A stretch of DNA of 64,000 bases, taken from NCBI GenBank assembly GCA_937922805.1, contig CALAJV010000010.1, positions 124,001-188,000 of the forward strand, written 5' to 3'. The position numbers and the translations under genes were made by a program. The stretch is from an uncultured Acidimicrobiales bacterium (GTDB taxonomy: Bacteria > Actinomycetota > Acidimicrobiia > Acidimicrobiales > SZUA-35). A model generated the notes under the pieces. It worked only from the letters and a program-made list of their open reading frames with translations. It did not search any database and had not been told where the DNA came from. Position 1 is the first letter of the stretch, and every line of letters begins with the position of its first letter. Below, one piece after another: positions 53,940 through 62,734 of this stretch.

Positions 53940-54000
53940 GCGGCGACGCCTGCTACGCCAGTGACCGTTACTCAGGTTCTGGCCTAAATAGCAGTTCTCA

Positions 54001-54032
54001 GAACGAGACGACTTCCCCTGGTCGTCTCGTTC
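54001..54032 (+). terminator. Hairpin after the cyclic-nucleotide-binding gene
   Basis: GAACGAGACGAC (54001-54012) and GTCGTCTCGTTC (54021-54032) pair perfectly, 12 base pairs, 8-base loop. The following TTCGCG is T-poor, so termination may need a factor. It lies 62 bases after the stop. Confidence 0.6.
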
Positions 54033-54193
54033 TTCGCGTCCAGGCCGAACATAATTCCGCTACAACCTCTAGTGGCCAGCGGACCGTGCCGTCGTGATCT
54101 AACGATTTTCGAGAACGGGCGGAAGAAAAGGACGCTGTTGTGAGTCGGGCCCGAGTCAGAGAATGGCCTCGATTCCTCGGGCTTGATATAGGG

Positions 54194-54928
54194 CTAGCCA
54201 ACGACGAGCTCGTCACCAATCGAGATATGGCCGGCCGTGACGACGAGACTGCCGACCCCTAGGTTTCCGTCGAGCTCGTTGTTGATTGTTTTGAGAACCG
54301 ATAGGTCTCGATCGAGCGGATCTTGTGACCCGAGCTTGGGTTGGGGGCGGGTGGTTACGACGCACCTTTCGACTTGCTTGACCACGTCTAGCATGCTCGA
54401 CCCGAGCGAAACCTGCTGTCCGACCAAGGTCGCTTCTTGCTCGCCGTCGAGTAGGACGTTGAATCGGAACCGTCGGCGATCCCAATCCCGGAACGAGCTA
54501 AGGCACGCGAGTGAGACACGAGTACAGGTTGAATCGTGGAAAGAGCCTTCGGGGCCGCTCCACTCAACCCATTCGCCTGACTCGTCTTCGGTTAGTGTTG
54601 TTTCGTAGGTTCCCTTGGATGAGGCTTCAGCCCGACGTAGTTCAACGCTTCGGCCTAACCAAGCAGACAACTTCTCGTTGTCTTGCGTTTCGGTGCCGTC
54701 AGGCAGCGTTACGATCACTTGGTCTTGGCCGGTCTCGTCGCTAGCGACTGTGGCTTGAGCAAACAACAATTCCGGAATTCTCCTTGCCGTTAGACTCAGA
54801 CCGGTTTCGAGGTCTACCAGTGACCACGCTCTATCGCCAATGATTCCAGCTTGGCCGATGGTGGCGTGGTCGAGCCGCTCGCCCTGCATCGACTTCACCG
54901 GGTAGCGCCAAATCTCAACGATTTTCAT
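54194..54928 (-). CDS. MOSC domain protein (mARC/YcbX-like)
   Basis: 244 residues from ATG 54928; a TTG in frame at 54934 would add two residues. N-terminal beta-barrel MOSC_N (IVEIWRYPVKSMQGERLDHA, GDRAWSLVDLETG) and MOSC domain with RFRFNVLLDG and ERCVVTTRPQPKLG, which corresponds to the Mo-coordinating cysteine region of mARC. Such enzymes bind the molybdenum cofactor and reduce N-hydroxylated compounds with partner electron donors. No partner is adjacent; it converges on the cyclic-nucleotide-binding gene's terminator. Confidence 0.88.
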   Translation of the reverse strand: MKIVEIWRYPVKSMQGERLDHATIGQAGIIGDRAWSLVDLETGLSLTARRIPELLFAQATVASDETGQDQVIVTLPDGTETQDNEKLSAWLGRSVELRRAEASSKGTYETTLTEDESGEWVEWSGPEGSFHDSTCTRVSLACLSSFRDWDRRRFRFNVLLDGEQEATLVGQQVSLGSSMLDVVKQVERCVVTTRPQPKLGSQDPLDRDLSVLKTINNELDGNLGVGSLVVTAGHISIGDELVVG

Positions 54929-54981
54929 TGGCAAAGGCTAGCAGATCAGACTCGCGCTAATCGTGGCGCTAGCCGTTTGAT

Positions 54982-56235
54982 CTAGGCAAGTTTCCGCAGT
55001 TCGGCCTTGCTGATGTAGGTAAGAACGACGACTGTGAAGCTCACTACCGCAACGCCTGAAATAGTGTTGCCGATACCGATCTTGCTGGCCGCGTAACCTA
55101 AGACCATCGCCCCAATGGGCATAAGACCAGCCATGGCCAAGGTGTACAACCCCATGACCCGGCCCATAAGTTCTTTCGGAGTGTTGGACTGGATTAGGCC
55201 TTGGTTCATATTTATGAAGAAGCCTCCGGCCAACCCCATTAGCAGCGCTAGAGGAACCAGCTGAAGGTAGCTAGTGGTGCGGCCCATGAGGAACGCGGCG
55301 GTCGAACCAACCATCATGGCCCGCTGAAAAACTGCACCCTTATGTTTCATATTTCCTTTGCGCATCACGACCACTGAGGAGATGGCAATACCCAGCCCCA
55401 TTACTGCGAATACGGGGGCCGCATCACCGGAATCTCGACCGGGAAACTCTTTGACGTACGCCTGCAACGTAATCATGATGGCGGGGTTGATGGTGATGCT
55501 TGAAAGGACCAACAAGCCAAACAAGATACGAAGCGACTGATCTCCGACGACGTGTTGAAGCGCCTCGAAAGTCGCCTTTACAACTCGGGGTTGTTCTCCA
55601 TCGATTTTTTCGTGCTCCGGGACGGTCATGCCAAAAATGAACAACAGCCCGGAGAACATGAGTATGGCTTGAAACCAAAAGGCGCCGTCGATGCCGAATT
55701 GGTCGTCGATAAGTTTGGCGAGGAGTGGCCCGAGAATCATTGAAGCGGTCATGGCCAGGGCGTTCAGCGCGATAGCGCTAAACAGTTGGCTCTGATTTAC
55801 GAGCGCGGGAATTAGGGCTGATCGAACTGGTTGGCCGATCGCTGCAGTCGCACCAGCTAACAGAGCGACAACAAAAACCCAAGAAAGGGTCGCACGGCCG
55901 CTACTGGCGAGCAGGGCGGCACCGGTCATCACAACTGCGGCGCCAAGCTGGGTGACGATCACGATGTGTTTACGGTTCAGTCGGTCGGCCCAGGCCCCAG
56001 CCTGTAACACCAGAAATAGGGCGGGCATGCCAAGGGCGAAGATAACAAAGCCTTGCTCTCTTTCGCCTCGGCCCAGTTCATCAAGAACCCATAGCCCGAA
56101 AACAAATCGCTGGGCATTAGCTACGATGAAATAGCCGATGCTGTTTAACCAGAGACGCCGAAAGCCAGGTTCTTTCAGCGGTGATGGCACTTTTGCGCCA
56201 TCCGGCAAAGAGTCTTTGGGAACGGTGCTAGTCAC
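54982..56235 (-). CDS. MFS transporter (exporter type)
   Basis: 417 residues from GTG 56235. Twelve membrane segments predicted. Starts with LKEPGFRRLWLNSIGYFIVANA, a loop AGAWADRLNRKHIVIVTQL matching the MFS loop 2-3 motif, and MNQGLIQSNTPKELMGRVMGLYTLA, common to enterobactin-exporter-like (EntS/MFS_3) proteins. Substrate unknown. A perfect 12-base hairpin lies 37-64 bases upstream of its start, and no ribosome-binding site is seen, so leader control is possible. Confidence 0.85.
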   Translation of the reverse strand: MTSTVPKDSLPDGAKVPSPLKEPGFRRLWLNSIGYFIVANAQRFVFGLWVLDELGRGEREQGFVIFALGMPALFLVLQAGAWADRLNRKHIVIVTQLGAAVVMTGAALLASSGRATLSWVFVVALLAGATAAIGQPVRSALIPALVNQSQLFSAIALNALAMTASMILGPLLAKLIDDQFGIDGAFWFQAILMFSGLLFIFGMTVPEHEKIDGEQPRVVKATFEALQHVVGDQSLRILFGLLVLSSITINPAIMITLQAYVKEFPGRDSGDAAPVFAVMGLGIAISSVVVMRKGNMKHKGAVFQRAMMVGSTAAFLMGRTTSYLQLVPLALLMGLAGGFFINMNQGLIQSNTPKELMGRVMGLYTLAMAGLMPIGAMVLGYAASKIGIGNTISGVAVVSFTVVVLTYISKAELRKLA

Positions 56236-56271
56236 AGATAGTTAATCGACCCGCTGGACACCCAGAGCCTG

Positions 56272-56299
56272 TGGGGTGTTGCCGTTGGGCAACACCCCA
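56272..56299. promoter_or_regulatory. Perfect 12-base inverted repeat between divergent MFS and lemA genes
   Basis: TGGGGTGTTGCC (56272-56283) pairs with GGCAACACCCCA (56288-56299), 4-base loop. Neither neighbouring gene is transcribed towards it, so it is not an ordinary terminator. It could be an operator or a leader hairpin for the MFS gene (minus strand). Confidence 0.65.
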
Positions 56300-56466
56300 T
56301 TCTAGTTCGGCGAAGGATAGATCACCCAATTAGACATGTCACAACTTTTTCGATCATGTGGAACTAATTCCGTTGATGTAGGCGTTACAACAAAAGACCC
56401 CCAAGATGGGTCAATACACTTTGGTTAGGCGGCTCTGCTGCCGAGCCACAGAAGAAAGGTCATCGT

Positions 56467-57114
56467 ATGGCTGCCCTAATTGTTCTCTTGGTTCTGATTG
56501 GCATCGTGGTGCTCATCGGAATTTTCATTGCTGGCATATACAACAAGCTGGTCAAGTTCCGTGAAAGCGTGAGCAATGCCTTTGCCCAGATCGATGTGCA
56601 GCTAGAACGCCGACACGATCTCATCCCAAACCTGGTCGAAACAGCTAAGGGCTATATGGGCCACGAGAAGGAAACCCTCGAGGGGGTCGTCAATGCTCGA
56701 GCCGCAGCTACGCAGGCCCGAATCGAAGTTTCTGGTGACCCCGGCAACGTCGAGGCAATGCAGAAAATGGCATCGTCCGAAGGCGCGTTGGGAGGGGCAC
56801 TTGGCCGCCTTTTAGCGGTGGCTGAGGCTTACCCGGATCTCAAGGCCAACGAGAACATGATGCAACTAACCGAAGAGCTAACTACGACGGAGAACAAAAT
56901 CGCTTTCGCCAGGCAGAACTACAACGATCAGGTAAACAACTACCAGACCTACAAGATGTCAGTACCCCCAGTACTCATTGCTAACGCTCTTGGTTTCAAA
57001 GACAGCGCCTATCTCGATCTTGACGACGAGAAGCACAAGCGAGAGAACGTTCAGGTCTCGTTCGATGACGATGCTCGACCGTTTCCTCCCCAACAGGGTG
57101 GACCAGTCGACTAG
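56467..57114 (+). CDS. lemA: LemA-family protein
   Basis: 215 residues, AGAAAGG before ATG 56467. N-terminal membrane segment (LIVLLVLIGIVVLIGIFIAG) then the LemA helical domain with YNKLVKFRESVSNAFAQIDV, LERRHDLIPNLVETAKGYM, the central EGVVNARAAATQA, and NYNDQVNNYQ before the conserved terminal AYLDLD. Function of LemA is poorly understood; it is often encoded with M48 peptidases, as here, where the next gene starts directly after the stop. Anchored in the membrane with the domain outside or inside unknown. Confidence 0.92.
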   Translation: MAALIVLLVLIGIVVLIGIFIAGIYNKLVKFRESVSNAFAQIDVQLERRHDLIPNLVETAKGYMGHEKETLEGVVNARAAATQARIEVSGDPGNVEAMQKMASSEGALGGALGRLLAVAEAYPDLKANENMMQLTEELTTTENKIAFARQNYNDQVNNYQTYKMSVPPVLIANALGFKDSAYLDLDDEKHKRENVQVSFDDDARPFPPQQGGPVD

Positions 57115-59145
57115 ATGGATTTTCAAACCCATCAACAACAGGCAAAGCAAAACACTTTCAAACTTGTTGCACTGCTCATATGCGGAATCGTCGCTATCAC
57201 CCTGGTGGTCACGCTGTTGCTTGTCGGCCTTACGTATGCGACGACAGAAGAAGCGAATCCACTCGGAGCGTTTGCGGTAGCAGCGCCGATCACCACCCTC
57301 GGTATTGTTGGTGCCTCGCTGTTCAAATCAAGTCAAATAAAGGGAGGCGGCGGCGCCTATGTCGCCGAATCGCTCGGTGGCCGAGTCGTTGATTTTAACA
57401 CGTTGGACCCGGCGGAGAAACAGCTCGCAAACGTGGTCGAGGAGATCGCCATTGCTTCAGGAATGCCGGTGCCTGCAGTCTATGTTCTGGAAAACGAACC
57501 GGGGATCAACGCGTTCGCCGCGGGGTGGACGGCCGACAACGCAGCCATAGGAGTTACCCGAGGTACCTTGCAAAACTTGAATCGGCGCGAGTTGCAAGGC
57601 GTTATCGCTCACGAGTTCTCGCATATCCGCAACGGCGACACCAGAGTCAAGACTCGGATCATTGCCTGGGTCTTCGGCATAGCTATATTGACAATCATTG
57701 GCCGACTGATCTTGCAACACATGTTCTACATGCCCAGAGCAAGGCGGCGCCAAAATGGCGATGGGGTCGACGCCACGATGGTCATCATGGCCGCTGCCGT
57801 CGGACTACTGGTAATCGGATTCGTTGGCACCATCTTTGCCCGTATGATCCAAGCCGCCGTTTCCCGGCAGCGGGAATACCTAGCGGATGCCTCGGCAGTC
57901 CAATACACCCGCGACCCGTCAGGGATTGGCGAAGCGCTAATGAAGATCGGAGGTATGGGAGGCGAGAATCGCATTAATGCTGCCCACGCCACCGAGGCTA
58001 GCCACTTGTTCTTCAGTTCGCCGATGACGAGCGCCATGGCGAGCCACCCACCGTTAGCTGATCGGATCTCCAAACTAATTCCAAGCTGGAACGGCGAGTT
58101 CCGAACGCCACGGCCACAAGCTGCTGCATCGGCATCCGACGGGCGCAGGCAGAACAACTCCGGCCCGTGGGGCTCAGCTATCCCAGGCCAAGTCATCCCT
58201 GGGCTCCCAGACTTCGGACTACCGGTTGATCCAGTCATCTTGGCCAGCGCCACTGCTGACGCCCAACCAGTGTCACACGAAGCGTCACAACCTGAGTCAC
58301 TAGCTCCGGCGGGGCCTGACTCGAACCAGATGTCATTTGGGGAACCTCATTATGAAGGGCCGGGAGATGAGCACATCGCCTACGCCCGCCAAATACTCGA
58401 TCGAATCCCAGTCGAAACTCAGAACTTTCTTCACACCCGCCATGGTGCGGTGGCCGCGACGGTTGGCTTGCTCTTATCAGAAGAGGGGAGCCAACGAGCG
58501 GGGCAACTTAGCTGGATTGCTCCAATCATTGGCATGGACGCGGCCTACCTCGACGCCGCTCGTGGTGCCATCGGCAGTCTCGATCGGCCGTTGCAACTTC
58601 CAGCTATTGATATTGCGCTGCACTCGATTAGGGAATTGCCGGTCAATTTCAAATCGACGTTGAGCGATGTGATTCTTCGGTTAGAGAGCACCCGTTCCGG
58701 CGCTCGCTCTGAAACCGAAGTGTTTCGTTGGATACTGCGCCGTGTCGTTATTCGACACTTGGAGGATCAATACGACGATGGATCAATGAAACATCAGGCA
58801 TCGCTTAGCCAGCTCAAAGACGAAGCATCGCTGGTATACGCAATGTTGGCATTCTTTAACAGCTCTGGTCCTGAAGAAACTGGGCCGGCGTTTGCCGCTG
58901 CCTCGGCCGTTCTAGGACAAGCCAATGCCCCAATGCCGACTGCTGATCGGCTGACGATTGAAGCATTGGATTCCGCTCTCGAACGACTTTCCGATTTGGC
59001 TCCCACCGATAGGGTCCAGTTCGTAGACGGGGCCGCTGCTGCGGTGTTGGACGATGGCCGGGCCACCGCTGATGAGGCTGAACTGATTCGAGTAGTGGCT
59101 GACGCGGTACGCCTGCCGGTTCCACCGCTACTGCCAGTCTCTTAA
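57115..59145 (+). CDS. htpX: HtpX-like M48 metallopeptidase with long C-terminal extension
   Basis: 676 residues. Two N-terminal membrane segments (~16-40, ~50-70), then the M48 zinc site HEFSH (166-170) and third ligand region REYLADASAVQYTRDP, with two further membrane segments (~180-205, ~220-250). Residues ~310-676 are an added region: a Pro/Ser linker (~330-400) then an alpha-helical part (YARQILDRIPVETQNFLHTR; IDIALHSIRELPVNFKSTLS). HtpX itself has ~290 residues, so the extension more than doubles it. Similar M48 proteins with helical tails occur in other bacteria. Expected to degrade misfolded membrane proteins with LemA as partner. Confidence 0.88.
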   Translation: MDFQTHQQQAKQNTFKLVALLICGIVAITLVVTLLLVGLTYATTEEANPLGAFAVAAPITTLGIVGASLFKSSQIKGGGGAYVAESLGGRVVDFNTLDPAEKQLANVVEEIAIASGMPVPAVYVLENEPGINAFAAGWTADNAAIGVTRGTLQNLNRRELQGVIAHEFSHIRNGDTRVKTRIIAWVFGIAILTIIGRLILQHMFYMPRARRRQNGDGVDATMVIMAAAVGLLVIGFVGTIFARMIQAAVSRQREYLADASAVQYTRDPSGIGEALMKIGGMGGENRINAAHATEASHLFFSSPMTSAMASHPPLADRISKLIPSWNGEFRTPRPQAAASASDGRRQNNSGPWGSAIPGQVIPGLPDFGLPVDPVILASATADAQPVSHEASQPESLAPAGPDSNQMSFGEPHYEGPGDEHIAYARQILDRIPVETQNFLHTRHGAVAATVGLLLSEEGSQRAGQLSWIAPIIGMDAAYLDAARGAIGSLDRPLQLPAIDIALHSIRELPVNFKSTLSDVILRLESTRSGARSETEVFRWILRRVVIRHLEDQYDDGSMKHQASLSQLKDEASLVYAMLAFFNSSGPEETGPAFAAASAVLGQANAPMPTADRLTIEALDSALERLSDLAPTDRVQFVDGAAAAVLDDGRATADEAELIRVVADAVRLPVPPLLPVS

Positions 59146-59163
59146 CTGAGGCGAACACACCTG

Positions 59164-59892
59164 ATGGGTCAGTTCTCGCCGGTGTCAGACTTTTCAACCG
59201 ACTTTTCGACTCTCGATCCGAGCTGGGAACTGTACAACTCGGGCGGACACGCCGGAACTGGTCTTCGTCGGCCAAGTGCGTTGTCGATTCAGCGTGACTC
59301 AAACGGCACCGGCGGAAGCGTATTGAAGATCACAGCGAAAATGGGTACCGGTCCGAAGACCGGTCAGATAGTTTCCGGTGGGCTGGCCTTCCCAGCGGCT
59401 AGTAGAACCTATGGTCGTTACACCTATCGACTTCGGGTTGACAAGGATCCGAGCAACGTCACCAGCGGAGTAGCTATTTTGTGGCCTCGTTCAAATCGGT
59501 GGCCCGAACATGGGGAAGTCAATATGTTCGAGACGTGGAATCATCGTGACACTCGCAAACCCATCGAATTCAACGTTCACTGGCTTAACCCGACAGCTAC
59601 TAAGCCTTATGGATCGAACGACGATCGCACCCACCAAGTGACCATGCCGATCGATGGTTCACAGTGGCATACCTACTGCTACGAGTGGACAGCCGAACGA
59701 CTATCAGTTTCGGTAGATGGCAGTCCGCAAATGACTATTCTCGATGACCCAGCCAAGATCCCGCACTGGGACATGAAACCGACTTTTCAGCTCGATCCGT
59801 TTGCTCCAACCGGTGATTTAGGAGCGACGCCAGAATTGAGCGAGCCGGTCTCGTTGTATGTTGACTTCTTGCGGGTCGAACCGCTGGACTAA
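59164..59892 (+). CDS. GH16-like protein, no signal peptide, catalytic motif altered
   Basis: 242 residues. Beta-sandwich fold with the GH16 core: YGRYTYRLRVDKDPSNVTSG, the catalytic motif as E118-V-N120-M-F-E123 (usual E-x-D-x-x-E, so D is N), WHTYCYEWTAERLSVSVDG. No signal peptide, although GH16 endoglycosidases are normally exported. It follows the M48 gene by 18 bases on the same strand. The two glutamates remain, so some activity is possible, or it may be a carbohydrate-binding homologue. Confidence 0.78.
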   Translation: MGQFSPVSDFSTDFSTLDPSWELYNSGGHAGTGLRRPSALSIQRDSNGTGGSVLKITAKMGTGPKTGQIVSGGLAFPAASRTYGRYTYRLRVDKDPSNVTSGVAILWPRSNRWPEHGEVNMFETWNHRDTRKPIEFNVHWLNPTATKPYGSNDDRTHQVTMPIDGSQWHTYCYEWTAERLSVSVDGSPQMTILDDPAKIPHWDMKPTFQLDPFAPTGDLGATPELSEPVSLYVDFLRVEPLD

Positions 59893-59902
59893 ACAATTCG
59901 TC

Positions 59903-61069
59903 CTAGTACGACTTTGGTAAGCCGAGAATCTTGTTGCTTACAAAGTTCAAAACCATTTCTTGGCTGACCGGGGCAATTTTCATCAGTCGAGCTTCTCGCC
60001 AGTATCGCTCAACGTTGTATTCTTTGGCGTATCCGAAGCCGCCGTGGGTTTGCATCGCCCGATCGGCGCATTCATAACCAGCCTCGGCCGCTAGATATTT
60101 TGCTAAGTTGGCCTCTTCGCCGCAGCTAACGCCGTTGTCGTAGCGCCACGAGGCTAAGCGAATCATTTGCTCAGCCGCTCTAAGTTTGGCGTGGCTGTCC
60201 GCTAGTGGGAACGCGAGGCCCTGGTTCTGGCCTATTGGTCGACCGAAGATCACTCGATCGTTGGCGTAAGCTACCGCTCGCTGAAGTGCTACTCGGCCGA
60301 TTCCGAGTGCTTCGGCCGCGATAAGAATGCGCTCCGGGTTAAGGCCATCGAGGATATACCGGAACCCTTCACCCTCTTCTCCGACTCGACGAGAGACGGG
60401 AACTCGAAGTTGGTCGTATCGAACTTCGCAAGACACAACTGCATTACGGCCGACTTTTGGAATTGGCGTGATCTCGACCGCGGGATTTTTGAGATCGACC
60501 AAAAGTAACGTCATCCCTTGGGTTGGGCTATCGCAGTCGGCTTTAGGGGTAGTGCGCACTAGTAACAGGCAAACATCGCAATACGGAGCTTTCGAGGTCC
60601 AGACTTTGGCGCCGCTCACGATATATTCGTCACCGTCGCGAACAGCGCTAGTGGTGATTGATGTGGTGTCGGTCCCGGCATCAGGCTCGGTGACGCCGAA
60701 ACAAGCATGAAGAGAGCCATCAGCTATCGCAGGCAGAATCTCTTCTGCCAGTTCGGGGGATCCGTATTTTCGAACTGGTTCCATTCCGAAGATCGAAAGA
60801 TGGATGGCGGAACATCCGTTCATGGCTGCACCGCTGGCGGCAATTTCTTCCAGAACTAGCGATGCTTCAGTGATACCCCGCCCGCCACCGCCGTAGATTT
60901 CTGGGATGGCGATTCCGATCCATCCGCCTTCGGCCATCGCTCGATAGAACTCCCATGGGAACTCGTGGTGTTCATCGCAGTGCTGCCAGTAAGAGTCAGG
61001 GAAATTGGAGCAAACCCGACGCACGCCTTCCCGAATAGCGACATGGTCGTCGTTCACAGAGAAGTCCAT
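59903..61069 (-). CDS. Acyl-CoA dehydrogenase
   Basis: 388 residues from ATG 61069, with AGGGGTAGG upstream. Features: IGIAIPEIYGGGGRGITEASLV, HACFGVTEPDAGTDTTSI, the flavin region ALGIGRVALQRAVAYANDRVIFG, and the C-terminal QTHGGFGYAKEYNVERYWRE. It would oxidise an acyl-CoA with FAD. Last gene of a minus-strand operon after an enoyl-CoA hydratase and a Baeyer-Villiger monooxygenase; the set suggests breakdown of a ketone or cyclic compound by ring oxidation then beta-oxidation. Chain length specificity cannot be read. Confidence 0.93.
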   Translation of the reverse strand: MDFSVNDDHVAIREGVRRVCSNFPDSYWQHCDEHHEFPWEFYRAMAEGGWIGIAIPEIYGGGGRGITEASLVLEEIAASGAAMNGCSAIHLSIFGMEPVRKYGSPELAEEILPAIADGSLHACFGVTEPDAGTDTTSITTSAVRDGDEYIVSGAKVWTSKAPYCDVCLLLVRTTPKADCDSPTQGMTLLLVDLKNPAVEITPIPKVGRNAVVSCEVRYDQLRVPVSRRVGEEGEGFRYILDGLNPERILIAAEALGIGRVALQRAVAYANDRVIFGRPIGQNQGLAFPLADSHAKLRAAEQMIRLASWRYDNGVSCGEEANLAKYLAAEAGYECADRAMQTHGGFGYAKEYNVERYWREARLMKIAPVSQEMVLNFVSNKILGLPKSY

Positions 61070-61078
61070 TGCCTACCC

Positions 61079-62734
61079 CTACCTGGTAGAAGAATCAGCG
61101 GGAGAAGTAAGAGCAAAGCCTTCGTAGCCGTTGGCTGCCACCTCGTTGCACTTCTCGACATAAGGAGGAAAGCCGATCAGGGGCATAAACACTCGGGGCT
61201 TACCAGGAACGTTGACTCCCAAGTACCAGGAATTACACGTTGGCATCAGGGTAAAATCGGCGACGGCATTGACGTGCGCTACCCATTCTTGTTCAGCGTC
61301 GACAGTAGCCTCGATCGATTGGTGGCCTTGATGACTCATATAGTCGATACATTCGTCGATCCACTCGACGTGCTGCTCGATCGACATGATCATGTTGGTC
61401 AGCACGGAAGGACTTCCTGGTCCAGTAACGGTGAAAAGGTTTGGAAATCCAGGGATACACAGGCCTAAGTACGTGGTCGGACCACTTGACCATTTCTCCT
61501 TAAGGCTCACATCGTTAACCCCTCGAATATCGATTTTGAGAATTGTCCCCGTCATGGCGTCGAACCCTGTTGCGGTAACGATGGCGTCAAACTCGAACTC
61601 TTGACCGTCAGCTACTATGCCGGTGGGAGTGAAACGTTCAATGGGCGCCGAGCTGATGTCGACCAGTTCAACGTTGTCGCGGTTGTAGGTTTCGAAGTAG
61701 TTGGTATCAAGACAAAGGCGCTTGCAGCCAATGACCTGGGTTGGTGTTAAAATCTGGGCGGTGGTCGGATCTGTCACGACTTCGGCGATCTTGTCGGCCA
61801 CGAATTGACGAGCAATTGCGTTGGCGTTGTCGTCGAGCAGTAAATCAGGATAGGCCCGCAGAAAAGCGAGGCTCCCAAGTTGCCAATGGTGTTCGAATTT
61901 TTCTCGCCACTCATCTTCGGTCGCGTCCAACGCACTTGTTTCGCCGGCCGGGGTTCGGGATGCGAAAGCGCCGTTTTCTCTTCGATTGGCGTCCCTAAAG
62001 GCCTGGTAGTTGGCTTTGGTTTCGGCTTCGAGCGCTTTGTCGATAGGGCCGTTGTGGGCGGGGATCGAATAGTTCGGTGTCCGTTGAAAAACGGTTAACT
62101 GTTTTGCCTGTTTGGCAATGATGGGGATCGACTGCACGGCCGAAGAGCCAGTTCCGATAACTCCGACTCGTTGGTCGGAGAAATCGACGCCGTCGTGGGG
62201 CCACTCACCAGTATGGTAAATCGGACCCTCGAAATCGTCCATGCCTTCAAAGCTTGGCTTGTTGGTGGAGGAAAGGCAGCCAGTAGCCATCACCAGATAT
62301 TGGGAAACGGCGGCCCCGTTGCTGGTTTGAATGTTCCATCGGGCGGTTGCGGAATCAAAGGCGGCCTTTTCAACCCGAGTGTTGAACTGGATGCTCGGTC
62401 GAAGGTCGAAACGGTCGGCAACATGATTGACGTAGCGTAGAATTTCGGGCTGACCAGCATACCGCTCGGACCATTCCCACTCTTGTTGGAGGTCCTCATC
62501 GAAACTGTAAGAGTATTCGAGGCTCTCAATATCGCAGCGAGCCCCCGGATAGCGGTTCCAATACCAGGTGCCACCAACACCGTCGCCCGCTTCGAATATT
62601 TGGGCCGATAAGCCGCGTTGGTTGCACCGGTGCAACATATAGAGGCCAGCAAAACCGGCGCCGACAATGGTAACGTCGAATGTCTGGCTGAGTTGCGGAT
62701 TGTCGTAAGAACGTGCCACTAGCACCCCTTCCAT
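61079..62734 (-). CDS. Baeyer-Villiger-type flavin monooxygenase
   Basis: 551 residues from ATG 62734, which overlaps the enoyl-CoA hydratase stop by 16 bases. FAD Rossmann site VTIVGAGFAGLYMLHRC, the Baeyer-Villiger fingerprint FEGPIYHTGEWP, NADPH site VGVIGTGSSAVQSIPIIA, and YPGARCDIESLEYSYSFDE. It resembles cyclohexanone- and phenylacetone-monooxygenase relatives that insert oxygen next to a ketone to make an ester or lactone. Substrate not inferred. In an operon with enoyl-CoA hydratase (upstream) and acyl-CoA dehydrogenase (downstream). Confidence 0.92.
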   Translation of the reverse strand: MEGVLVARSYDNPQLSQTFDVTIVGAGFAGLYMLHRCNQRGLSAQIFEAGDGVGGTWYWNRYPGARCDIESLEYSYSFDEDLQQEWEWSERYAGQPEILRYVNHVADRFDLRPSIQFNTRVEKAAFDSATARWNIQTSNGAAVSQYLVMATGCLSSTNKPSFEGMDDFEGPIYHTGEWPHDGVDFSDQRVGVIGTGSSAVQSIPIIAKQAKQLTVFQRTPNYSIPAHNGPIDKALEAETKANYQAFRDANRRENGAFASRTPAGETSALDATEDEWREKFEHHWQLGSLAFLRAYPDLLLDDNANAIARQFVADKIAEVVTDPTTAQILTPTQVIGCKRLCLDTNYFETYNRDNVELVDISSAPIERFTPTGIVADGQEFEFDAIVTATGFDAMTGTILKIDIRGVNDVSLKEKWSSGPTTYLGLCIPGFPNLFTVTGPGSPSVLTNMIMSIEQHVEWIDECIDYMSHQGHQSIEATVDAEQEWVAHVNAVADFTLMPTCNSWYLGVNVPGKPRVFMPLIGFPPYVEKCNEVAANGYEGFALTSPADSSTR

